Source of the DNA: Allolobophora icterica
Lineage: Eukaryota; Annelida; Clitellata; Crassiclitellata; Lumbricidae
Direction: 5' to 3'
DNA: 64,000 nucleotides
NCBI GenBank assembly: GCA_963556255.1
Contig: OY744616.1
Coordinates: forward strand, 762,110 to 826,109
The position numbers were made by a program, and so were the translations under genes. The notes under the pieces were generated by a model. It saw only the letters and a program-made list of their open reading frames with translations, searched no databases and was not told the DNA's origin. Shown one piece after another: positions 53,173 through 62,357 of the stretch (position 1 is the first letter of the stretch; every line of letters begins with the position of its first letter).

Positions 53173-53627
53173 GCCTTGATGAGACACCTTGTTCTTCCAA
53201 CATCGATGCGAGAGAAATCAAAAAACAAAATTCCGTTGATTCAAATTCTGCTGTTAAGTCGATCGCATTGAACCCTACAACATCCAGTGACATTGCAGTT
53301 ATCTTAGGTAGTCAGAGTCACGTCGACGACGAGGAACGTTTTGCTCATCCAAGTCTCAGTGACCACCCTAGTAGTTCTATTTCTGCCCGGGTCAATTCAG
53401 TCGAAGGAAAACAATTCCCTTTCAAAAACCGATCTTATCCTGGAGACGTTGACAGTGATATTCTCCCATATCCAGCAATAACTACAAGAGGGAAAAAAAC
53501 TAATTTGAAGCAGAAATTTTTTCTTATCACTTCCACAGAATCTCGTGATTTGAAGCTAAAGGAACAGCACGCAAAAGTGGAACGTCAGAGGATCAAGGAA
53601 GAAAAAGCACACAACAAGCAGCAACAA
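53130..53627 (+). pseudogene. pogo-like transposase, linker region in the shifted frame
   Basis: Ser/Asn-rich linker followed by RGKKTNLKQKFFLITSTES and a Lys/Glu-rich helix (DLKLKEQHAKVERQRIKEEK) up to the insertion. Linkers of this kind join the catalytic core to a C-terminal PHD finger in related transposases, which is what lies beyond the insert. Confidence 0.75.
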
Positions 53628-53976
53628 CCCAGCAAACACACCCGCACGGGTCCCTTGCGGGATTCATCCGGTTTGACGGTACGGGATTTCTCGCGGTTTT
53701 TGTCCCCGGTTTACACACGGGACCCTTGCGGTCCACCCCGTGTCAGTGGCGCCTCCTACCGGTATTCGTATTTCTTCGGCCAGTCCGCCATTTTGTGTGC
53801 CTGCCGTTTCGAATGTACAAATATTTGACAGATCGCGATTTGTTTCTGTGAAAAGTAAGATTACGTTATATTTATTATCCTAATGAACCTATATCTGTGT
53901 ACATTAACAGTTTATGTAAATGCTGTATTTAATTGTGGTCGGGATAGACGAAACGGAGATTGCAGTGGGTTAGGGT

Positions 53977-54474
53977 CAGGGCTGTAGTGGTAAAATTAGA
54001 GGTGAGTACACGCTACCGGTTAGTTTTCCGAAACAAATTAGAGGTGAGTATACGCTACAGTATTTTGTGAGTATACGCTACAGTATATAAATAAATATAA
54101 CTATTTGGGAGGTGAGTATACGGTCTCTAGAGGTGAGTACACACTGTATAGTGTATACCCGCGTATACCCTCGACTACAGGGAGTCAGCCCGAATCCCCG
54201 AAACCCGAATCCCCGAAAACGCTGAAAATACACTAAAGCCCGATTTCCCGAAAAAACCTTATAGAAAGTGCCGAACTCCAGAAAACTATTCAAAGTTAAA
54301 TTGTAAACTCTTATACATGACATAGACCTAGCGTGACCTTGATGTACCTCGATATAATGCCTATTCACGTGTTTATTTGTAATTTTAGTCTAAAATCGAT
54401 TTCGGGGATCCGGCCGAAATTCGTTTCGGGGATTCGGGTTTCGGGGATTCGGGCCGCACCCGACTACAGCCCTG
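53977..54474. mobile_element. hAT-type MITE (CAGGGCTG... ends), copy split by another MITE
   Basis: The ends CAGGGCTGTAGT / ACTACAGCCCTG are perfect inverses. Exact 8-bp duplication GTTAGGGT at 53969-53976 and 54475-54482. Without its 281-bp insert and the insert's 8-bp duplication it is 209 bp, matching the 210-bp copy at 50574-50783. Confidence 0.93.
54181..54461. mobile_element. Inner MITE with CCCGAATCCCCGAAAC ends
   Basis: 281 bp. Inner terminal repeats GCCCGAATCCCCGAAAC and GTTTCGGGGATTCGGGC are perfect inverses, but the outermost 7 bases match poorly. Exact 8-bp duplication GACTACAG at 54173-54180 and 54462-54469. No coding sequence. Confidence 0.9.
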
Positions 54475-54585
54475 GTTAGGGTTATGGACTGTACGGTAAA
54501 CTTGCGCTATGAGGGTCCTGATGTTATGGTCTGACTCAAATTCAAGGGGCTATGTATTACTGTGTGACAAGAGGTCGCACCTTCT

Positions 54586-54830
54586 TATCTTATCTTATCT
54601 TATATGATTATTTATAAAGCGGCTCTCACAGCATAGACTATTCAGAGGCGCTCCCAGCGTGTCAGCCCCGAGGGAAAAGAAAGGTCTTTAGGCAGCGGAG
54701 AGAAGAAGGCGAGATCCCAAGCAATATCTTGCTACGGAGAGAGGGGCAGGTCATTCCAAAGGGAAGGGCCAAGGATGGCAAAAGCACGATGCTGAGCCAT
54801 CGAAGTCCTTGCACGAGGGACCTTGACACT
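54586..54830 (-). repeat. Hairpin-tailed LINE/SINE 3' fragment with (TTATC)n
   Basis: Starts with CTTATCTTATCTTAT, then TTTATAAAGCGGCTCTCACAG and CAGAGGCGCTCCC, the same structure as the 41155 repeat. It lies inside the 5-kb transposon. Confidence 0.6.
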
Positions 54831-55596
54831 AGTTAGCGCCCAGACACCAATAAGGCTATTTAAATGAAAGCACATCGACAAATATTCAGCAGCAATGACT
54901 CTAGTTTTCAAGTTTATCCGTGTTAGATGTTGATATCTCTCAGTTAAGTCACATTAAAGTTTCATTTAAACATTTTAAACATTTATCCAATAAATGTAGC
55001 TTAAAGTTTCATAGATTATACTTGAACGTTTAACTTAAACTTCCTATAAATTTAGCTTAAAGTTTCATTTGAACATAGTATCCTTTAAATTTAGCTTATA
55101 CATTGTTGAACGTTTACAGTAAACTTGAAAACTAGCGTCATTGCTGCTGAATTAAACATTGCAGCTGCCGTGACCATCAAAACTGGATAGTTGTCGAGAT
55201 CAATAAGTACTGCACTCTGTGAAGATGAGAATGACGATATTGCAGGGCTTCATGGAACAAGAGTCGACAACGTTGAAGACTAGTCTGAGAAATTTTCAAG
55301 TACACAACCATTTAATTGTCTTTGTGATGTAGTTATCATATCTCTGCAATCCTTAATCAACTAATCGAAAACAAGGTGCAATTAGAATATTTTAAACGGG
55401 AGTGCGTGTTGAAAAAACATATTAAAAAGGCCATGATTCTGTAGAATGAAATGGTTTCTTAGTTACTTTTATATGAATGATTCACTCTTAAGCTTTGCAT
55501 TCACTAGTTCTTAGTAGCTTGGTAACAGCCTGTGTGATTGACGGGTGTAATGATTACATTTTGTTTTATTATGTTACATTAGTCAACGCTGTGCAG

Positions 55597-57902
55597 TGGG
55601 CTTTACCAATTGCTGAGTCGTCCAGACAACCATACAGGCTGTTCGGAATGAATATCAACTGCCAATCACCAAGGCCTCTTGGTGCTTCAAAGACACCAGT
55701 CATTCGAACAACTGGTACGTGTTGAATACTGAAGCAATGGTACCAATTTGATCCTAAGCGGTTCTTTGAAAATTTTTCTTTAGAGCAGTATTGGGATATT
55801 ATCAATATTCCCTTGTATCACCCAATTTTCTTTTATATCAGGCAACATATATTTCTTGTTCTGTTACATTGATTAAAATCTAGCTATCTTTAGTGGTTAC
55901 ACATTTGATTTGTTATAAGGAATAATTATGTTGCTTCATTTCTATCAATTTTTAATGATTCAGTAGTTGTGTGGTCATATCGTGAATGTGTCTTTAAATT
56001 ATCAAATTGTTTTTACTACTGTTTGCCATGGATTATAAGCTGTTGAATATATTTATCCTTTCAGTCCCTTAAGTGTGTTGACACATAGTACCGATAGTCA
56101 CTGATCAAATATGTGTAATAATTCATAACTGATAAATATGAATTTAGGATGCTAGCACTGGGGATTCCCAAAAGTTTTGCATTGCAATCAAAAGTGTCAG
56201 CACATTTTTGTGTTACAGCTAATCACTTACTTACTACGTTTTTGAAGATTTCTTTTGTCACCGTAGTGTTCATAAATCGAAGTATGATGGTTATCTGTGT
56301 AGACTTGATTTTGTAGGTGGCGATTTTAGTAGCAGACTCATGATAAAAATATCTCGCCAGTCTGGAGGAGTTGCAGCAAACTCAGAAACTACATTCATCT
56401 ACGCTGCAGTCGATTTCGAGGCAACTGAATGCTGCAGGCGGACTTGCGGCAACGGAGCTGCCTGAGGCCATGCAATTTCCCATAGAAACCGAGGATGATT
56501 TGTCGAGCGTGGAGGACAAGGTGCTTGACACTTCAACGATGACAATATTGGTGTGAAAATATTGGTGAGTCTTTTTACTGTTTAAATGGTTTTTAAAGCC
56601 TCGTGTATGATTCGCTGCTAATTTCTAGGGCATGCAATTTTTTATCTTGCTGTTTATAGGTTGTGTTAAATTCTATTTCTTTGTGTCCATAAAGTTAGAT
56701 GTGTACATAAATATTTTTTTAAATATCGACATTTAACTGAAAAGGCCAGCATTTTCTTAAAACGTGTCAAATTGCAATATTAGAAGATTTCATTGTCTTT
56801 TGTTCAGTCTTGTTGTCAAGACCTTAAACCTCAAGACCAAGGCCAAGACTTTGAACCTCAAGACCAAGACTTTGAACCTCAAGACCAAGACTTTTTAAAA
56901 CGAACTCGAGTGAACTGGAGACCAAGACTTTGGACAACAAGACTGCTCTTGTTAAGATTAAACTGCTTTGATCTGCTTCTTCTTTTATTGTTTAGATACA
57001 AGTACTCGTGGATAACAGTGGAAATGATTTGTGAGAATTCATCAGACGAAACATGAAGTTCATTTTTGGAAACGATCCAGCTCGACGTTTCGGTGTGACA
57101 GGGCAGCGAGGCAAGAGGACATTCAAGTCATTGAAGCTGTTCGACATTTATGGTATGTATTTTGCATATAATACTTTTTGAATCAAGTGTAATTTTTACT
57201 GCTAATAACTTGTCACTCATTAAAGTTTGATGAACAGCTGACTATAATTCAATTGCAAGCTATCAATTTCAGCTTTATTTCTTGCTTCCAATGGATGTTT
57301 TGCTTTGTTACTCAAATAAATGAGATATTGCTAATGATAGTAAAGAAAATTCATCAAGTTGTGACGTCAAACGAAATGATGCAGTTGGCATGTGGGAACT
57401 ATTTATGCTTGTTTCAAATAAAAAAATTCAATAGTCTAATGACTGTTTTATTAAGTGCTAAACCATTGAAACATTACTTATTGCATTTTTTAGGCTAAAA
57501 CATCTTCGACATTGTTTTGACTTTTCTAATCTTGAACATTGTGCAGGCAGTGTCTCTAAATATTGTCATTTAATAACAGAAAGAGTTATTGGAATAATAT
57601 CATTTTACAATACAAATCAGAGCACATCAAATTCTTAATTCTTGTTCTTTGTAACTTGTTATTTTAAATCTAAATGTTGCATGTTTGAAATTTCAGGTTC
57701 GGTAAAACATAATATTGCTACAAAGGACAGCACGAGGAAAATGGTTGAAGACGAGTTGGCCAGTTGGTTTGGTAATGCTAGGGATCATGGCACTGGAGGC
57801 CGCCAACTATTGAAATCGGCGCCATTCAAAGAGACCGAGTCAGAGTCGATCAGTGTTGATCAGGAGTTCACCAATACTGCTGATGACATTATTGTTAAAT
57901 GA
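55597..57902 (+). pseudogene. DUF4806-like gene inside the 5-kb transposon
   Basis: Exons 55597-55718 (weakest; donor GTGTTG), 56361-56550, 56996-57152 and 57697-57902 join with consistent phases. The protein has PYRLFGM...KTPVIRTTGT, a helix SLEELQQTQKLHSSTLQSIS, then LPEAMQFPIETEDDLSSVED, IRRNMKFIFGNDPARRFGV, TGQRGKRTFKSLKLF and SVKHNIATKDS. The order fits DUF4806 proteins (LP...FPL.T.EEL..LE..L, then a Lys-rich G..GKR.F..L.L). One in-frame TGA at 57032-57034 lies where Arg would be plausible (CGA to TGA), so the gene is probably dead. No N-terminal exons were found. The function of DUF4806 proteins is not known to me. A short inverted repeat (ACAGTTTACAGTA / TACTGTAAACTGT) lies downstream at 58012-58049. 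Confidence 0.6.
56805..56930. repeat. 24-bp tandem repeat (CAAGACTTTGAACCTCAAGAC)
   Basis: About four units in the intron before the 56996 exon. The unit is divisible by three, which keeps a frame open by chance. Confidence 0.8.
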
Positions 57903-58099
57903 AATTACAGAGCAGATCGACTGCATGATTACTTTACTTTATTAAATTGACTTTATTAAATTGATGTGTCATTTAACGCTTTTGTTGATTATTTATTGCT
58001 TTAACTATATAACAGTTTACAGTACAGTTTGCATACTATACTGTAAACTGTGCCACTGGTGGAGTTCTTGTTTGACAGGTGGGGGGCGACGTTTTTGAA

Positions 58100-58420
58100 C
58101 TGATCAGGTCAAAAAAAGAGTTTTGAACTGATCTGCTCAAAAGAGGTATTAAACAAAACTGGGGTGACTTTTTGCTGTTTCCTAAAAAAAAATTGGGGGG
58201 GTGGGTGGGGGCAGATGTATGGTGTGTCCCCCTACTGTTCAAGGGGGTCTTGTCCCTTTTGAACTGATCTGGTCAAAAAGAGTTTTGAACTGATCTGCTC
58301 AAAAAGAGATAAAAAACTGGGGTGACTTTTTTGGTGTTTCTTCAAAATTTGGGGGGGGCAGATGTATGGTATGTCCTCCCCCACTGTTAAAAGGGGTCTT
58401 GTCCCTCTGGACCACTGGGA
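58100..58420. repeat. Two-unit tandem duplication of about 160 bp
   Basis: Both units contain GTTTTGAACTGATCTGCTCA, ACTGGGGTGACTTTTT, GGCAGATGTATGGT and GGGGTCTTGTCCCT. They lie just inside the right end of the 5-kb transposon. Confidence 0.8.
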
Positions 58421-58636
58421 TTGCCGCCCATGAACTGTGCTAAACTGGGTATCACTTTTAGTCATCTGGGAATGAACTGGGAAAGAACCGGGATGCCCGG
58501 CGGGATATCCCGTATGGGTCCCGTACGGAAACCGCGGACAAAAACCGGCGGGATCCCGCCGGGTATCCCGTACGGGTCCCGTGTGGCAACCCGTATGGGT
58601 CCCGTCTGGGTCCCGTGTGGGTGTGTTAGCTGGGAA

Positions 58637-58939
58637 GTGAAAAAGGTAAAGAAAGTGATTGAAAAACAACCAAGGGGAAAGAAACCGAACACATTAAAAG
58701 GAAAGGAAAAACCGATGCCATCTCAGAAGACAAACAAGAAAACGAATAAGGCTTGCAAAACCCAGGGTACAACCGATTCTCTGATTCCATGCGATATTTG
58801 CCAAGTACGATTTTGTGATGATAAGACAGGAAGAAAATGGATTGAATGCCAAGGCTGTCAGACTTGGTTTCACAATGCTTGCCAAGGTCTGGATGAAAAT
58901 GGACCAGAACATTTTTTGTGCATTTCATGCGATGCATGA
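58637..58939 (+). pseudogene. C-terminal PHD finger of the pogo-like transposase
   Basis: Picks up where the linker stopped at 53627: a Lys-rich stretch (KKVKKVIEK...), then a C4HC3 PHD finger with CDIC, ECQGC, HNAC and CISC, and the W before FHNAC that PHD fingers keep. Stop TGA at 58937-58939. PHD fingers bind histone H3 tails; on a transposase one could steer integration, which is inference. It is cut off from its own start codon by 5 kb. Confidence 0.85.
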
Positions 58940-59671
58940 GACATTGAAATGACTCGTGCAGTCGATTGTTTTTGTTTTTCCTCATATCTGCTAGTTATTA
59001 TGTTCTCATAGAGTAGGATGAAATCTTTTAGTCAGGTTTTGTGCAATAATGTTGGCATTTTTAATTGGCTGGTAGGCTACACCTTGTAGTCATCTGTTCT
59101 AAGATACATTCTTGTCAATTTGTCCTAGTCAAGTTTTGCAATAGCCGGCTAAAGGCAACTATGTTACAAAATAGTAGTTCGATTTGATTTTTTGTTGGTA
59201 CTCTTAGCCTTTTAGGATTTGTAGCCATTTTGATTTTATTTAGATTTTTGATTTTACTGGTTTATGCATAATACAACATAAAACCTATTTCTAGCCACAT
59301 GAAACATTATTCTGGCCAGTGGCCAGAAATATGTACCCATGTGGCCAAGAAATATGTATCAGTGGCCAGAGTTGTGTATTTTAGAGGGGTCCCAGCAATA
59401 TATATATTTTAATTTCATTTATGTTCTTGCAAGATATTCTACGATATAATAATATACTCAATATGTTGCTTGATCTCGATGTTTTGTTTTTAAACAAATT
59501 TAACTGATCCAAGTATTCAATTTTTGCGAAGTTCTGACAAAGTGGCCAGAATTTGGTAACTTTACCCTATGGGTTACCATTTAGGCTAAATTTCACTTTA
59601 ACAATCGATTATGACATTGTATGCCACATATATTGGGAGGGGTATAAAGTAATGGTAACACTCTTGGCACT

Positions 59672-59803
59672 GGCGTAAACTTGTCCAAAATATTGGGAGG
59701 GGGCATTTGGTTATTTATTCTACACTTGTTGCATTGAATGTACAGTCGATCTCAATTATTGGGAGAGGCACGTGCCCCGGCTGCCTCTCCAGAGTCTACG
59801 CCT
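59672..59803. repeat. Second copy of the GGCGTAAACTTGTCC repeat
   Basis: Matches 48983-49118 along its length. It lies about 105 bases beyond the pogo element. Sequence just after it (GAGGTTCGATTCCCG) resembles a tRNA box B. Confidence 0.75.
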
Positions 59804-60659
59804 ATAGTCATAGGCCAGGAGAGCTGCAGTACGAGGTTCGATTCCCGCAACCCCCCCCCCCCTCGGGCGGGCGCCTTGTATGGCCGCCATAACGTGTGTT
59901 TAGTTAACATAGGCCCCTATTGGTAATTGTACTGTCATGTCTCAAAGTAATCTTACTGCGTTTATCGGTTTGAATTAATAAAGAAAAAGATTATTATTTA
60001 TTATTATTTATACATCTAATAATAAATTTATGTTGTGAACGACTAACGTACTTATTCATTTCCCAGAAGAACTTGACCTAAGAAACGCGAAGACGCTTGT
60101 TTTTTGGTTGTCCGCCATTTTGGTAGTATTAAGAGAGATTTTTCGGTTTTTAAACGAAATTCGATGCAATCTACAATTTTACATCAGGTAGGTTGCAGCT
60201 GAAACGGATATTTCTATATGCGCCTGTATTACAAATGTTGGACGCCGTTCTAAGTTAGCTGAATGCCACCGAAGTCAAGGTTAAGTTGAAAGCTTGGTTG
60301 AAAGAGCTTGTGATAGGCCTAGATACGAAAAGCGGCATAGAACATTTTTGATTCAACATTTTAGTGACTGACACTTATTCGTTTATTTGTTTTATTAGAA
60401 TCATTCAAGTTGAATTTAACAGATGGGGTAACTTAGGTAATTGAATATGTTACCCAGTTATAATCAGTCCAGTAGTATTGTATCTAGAAATGTATAAAGC
60501 GCCTCTCGCAGAGTCAACTAAGGCTAAATCACACTAGCACAACCGAGGGTGTTGGAAACAACCCCCTCTCCTGGGGTGTGCAATGAAAACAACTGGGGGG
60601 GGGTCCTGAGAAAGACTACGGGGATTGAACCCCCAACCCCTCCGTGTTCTGCCCTTAGT
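59804..60659. other. No gene recognised; possible 5' exon
   Basis: GTTGTCCGCCATTTTGGTAG at 60107 followed by a donor-like GTAGGT at 60189 could be a non-coding first exon of the zinc-finger gene. A hairpin-tailed repeat fragment lies at 60486-60525 and a box-B-like word at about 60623. Confidence 0.3.
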
Positions 60660-60912
60660 CATATACAGGAATGCAACGATGCCAGTTTTATTTATTTTGT
60701 ACTCTTTCCTTAATTTCTTTACATTCTCGTCGGTTTAATTTATCCATCATCCGGACCAACATCATATTTCTTTGTCTTCCTGGTGGTTTCTTCCCTTCAA
60801 TTCTTCTTTGAAGCATTGTCCTCGGGAGCGAATTTCCAGATAGTGTGTGGTCAGTCCAGTTCATTTGCCTCCTCTTTATTGTGTTGACCACTGACCTTTC
60901 CTCTTGCACAAG
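60660..60912 (-). pseudogene. LINE ORF2 C-terminal fragment
   Basis: The minus frame reads KRRQMNWTDHTLSGNSL, then IEGKKPPGRQRNMML, matching the RRRLKWIGHVLRG...EGKRPRGRQR C-terminus of endonuclease-reverse-transcriptase LINEs. Truncated at both ends. Confidence 0.7.
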
Positions 60913-62099
60913 TTGCTACATCTTGTTTATTTTATAGTCGCCGCAGCTGTTATTAACTTCTTAGTGAGTTTTCTCCAGAACCTCATTTAAAATACCCCTC
61001 CTGCCGAACGTGACACTCCCAGGGTAGTCTGAGGAATCCCCTTTAAACGTTGATAACTTCATTCGAGCATGGGATAGACAGGAAGGTGGTTTCCCGTTCC
61101 CTTCCTCCCGGAGTCCCGGTGGTTTTACGAGACACCATTTCAAAGAGTTGATGTTCTCCTTCGTCCGAACATTTATGACTTTTGTCCCTTTTATCTGCGA
61201 AGTGTTGTCACTTTCAGTTGTCAGTTTTAAATTATATCTTCTATAAAATAATACTATAGCCTGGTAAGAAATTTTCCAAGTTTTAGCCGTGCTACTTTTG
61301 GACACTATGAAGATATGAGATGGTGTGATTTCGAATTGGCACTATTTTGAGTAACTTTTCTTGGAATGTCTGGCCATTCTGTCTTGAGACAGAGCTGTAA
61401 CATTAAGGTTTTAAGCAAGACAAATTCATAGCAGAAAATGAGTTGAGAAATTCCTGGAACTGTGCCTTGTCTATTACCAACTAGTCACTCAACTACGAAT
61501 GGAGAACAGTCATTCTTCTGTAATGAGCAGCAATGAAATTATGTTAAATATAGAGGTTTTACTGTTCTTTTTAGCAAGTACATGAAGACGAACAGAGCTT
61601 TAAAATTCAGTTGTAGGCCTAAGACAAGGTCTACATCTCATTAATCTTCATCAAGAACATTACAGTGGATTTATTTGATAACAAGTTTCGCTATGGTCTA
61701 CGATTTCATCGTTGGTTAAAATCATACTGAACAATAAGGCGTGATATTATACAAAGTTTTGATATCCAGTATTTCGTCATAAACTTTTTCTGCGTGACTG
61801 ATTTCTTACTTTACTCGAAACAACTACAACCGATTGATTTAAACATTAGCCATTCTTATAGGCATCCGAAGCGCAGACCTAAATGAAGTCGATAATGCCA
61901 GAAACTGGAGTCGGCGATAATGCGAGAAACTGGACACTGCTAGCGTAGGAAAGATTATGAGAACCGCAATTGCCGAAACTTTTTACATAGGCAATTGCTT
62001 TGAACTGCATACCAAAACTCATGGCAAATCCCAACTTTTTCTAGCTTCTGGTAATTGGAGAAGCACCTACGAATCATTTAAAAACCACACAGATGTCAA
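60913..62099. other. No gene recognised
   Basis: The 114-codon minus frame at 60961-61305 has no recognisable domain and may be LINE-derived. Otherwise nothing is seen. Confidence 0.4.
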
Positions 62100-62357
62100 T
62101 TATTTCAGAAACCATATACTCCTGGTGATCATCTGACAGCTCTTCAGAGAAACCATACTGGAGAAAAACAGTGACAATTATCAATTAAGTTAGTAGCCTG
62201 ATAGTGAATGCGAGAACTCATAGGGAGAAAAAACAAGACAGGTTTCAGATACGTCAGAAGTCATTTGATTGGGGAAATATGAAAACGCATTTCACAACCC
62301 ATACTAACCAAAAATCATGTAGGTGCCAATTATGTCAGAAATCGTTTTGTTACAGCC
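62100..62357 (+). pseudogene. Decayed upstream zinc fingers
   Basis: Finger-like pieces (HTGEKQ, QIRQKSFDWGNMKTHFTTH, CQLCQKSFCYSRD) lie in different frames with stops. An extra base near 62362 (GATCCGGAAAATGCAC where sister fingers have GTATCTGAAAATGCAC) separates the last of them from the open frame that follows. The N-terminal part of the gene has decayed or is mis-assembled. Confidence 0.6.

Larger units (their letters stand above)
53628..58634. mobile_element. 5007-bp DNA transposon with CCCAGC... ends and AA duplication
   Basis: Inverted ends of 27 bases match at 24 positions: CCCAGCAAACACACCC... at 53628 and the inverse of ...GTGTGTTAGCTGGG at 58634. AA occurs at 53626-53627 and 58635-58636. 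Removing the element plus one AA puts the two halves of the pogo linker/PHD frame in register, which supports both the ends and the 2-bp duplication. The right end has at least four GGGTCCCGT words within 150 bases; the left end has related words. It carries a DUF4806-like gene, two nested MITEs and LINE debris. No transposase is recognised, so the superfamily is unknown. Confidence 0.82.
50992..59567 (+). mobile_element. pogo-like (Tc1/mariner superfamily) DNA transposon, interrupted
   Basis: The ends read GGGCAAAGTGACTTAATTCT at 50992 and the near-inverse TTTGGTAACTTTACCC ending at 59567. TA lies outside both (50990-50991, 59568-59569), the pogo target duplication. Both sub-terminal regions are packed with GGCCAGAATTAGGTATC-type words: about six at 51420-51550, plus inverse copies at 51008-51040, 51383 and 59279-59375. 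These are likely transposase-binding sites. Without the 5007-bp insert (and its AA duplication) the element would be about 3.6 kb. Confidence 0.8.

Noticed and set aside
53169..53828. Separate 219-residue gene after the transposase
   Set aside because: Its first part is the shifted continuation of the transposase linker; its last part reads into the inserted transposon's end.
56793..57056. 87-codon frame with repeated QDFEPQDQDF
   Set aside because: A 24-bp tandem repeat in an intron keeps it open, and it uses a different frame from the DUF4806 exon it overlaps.
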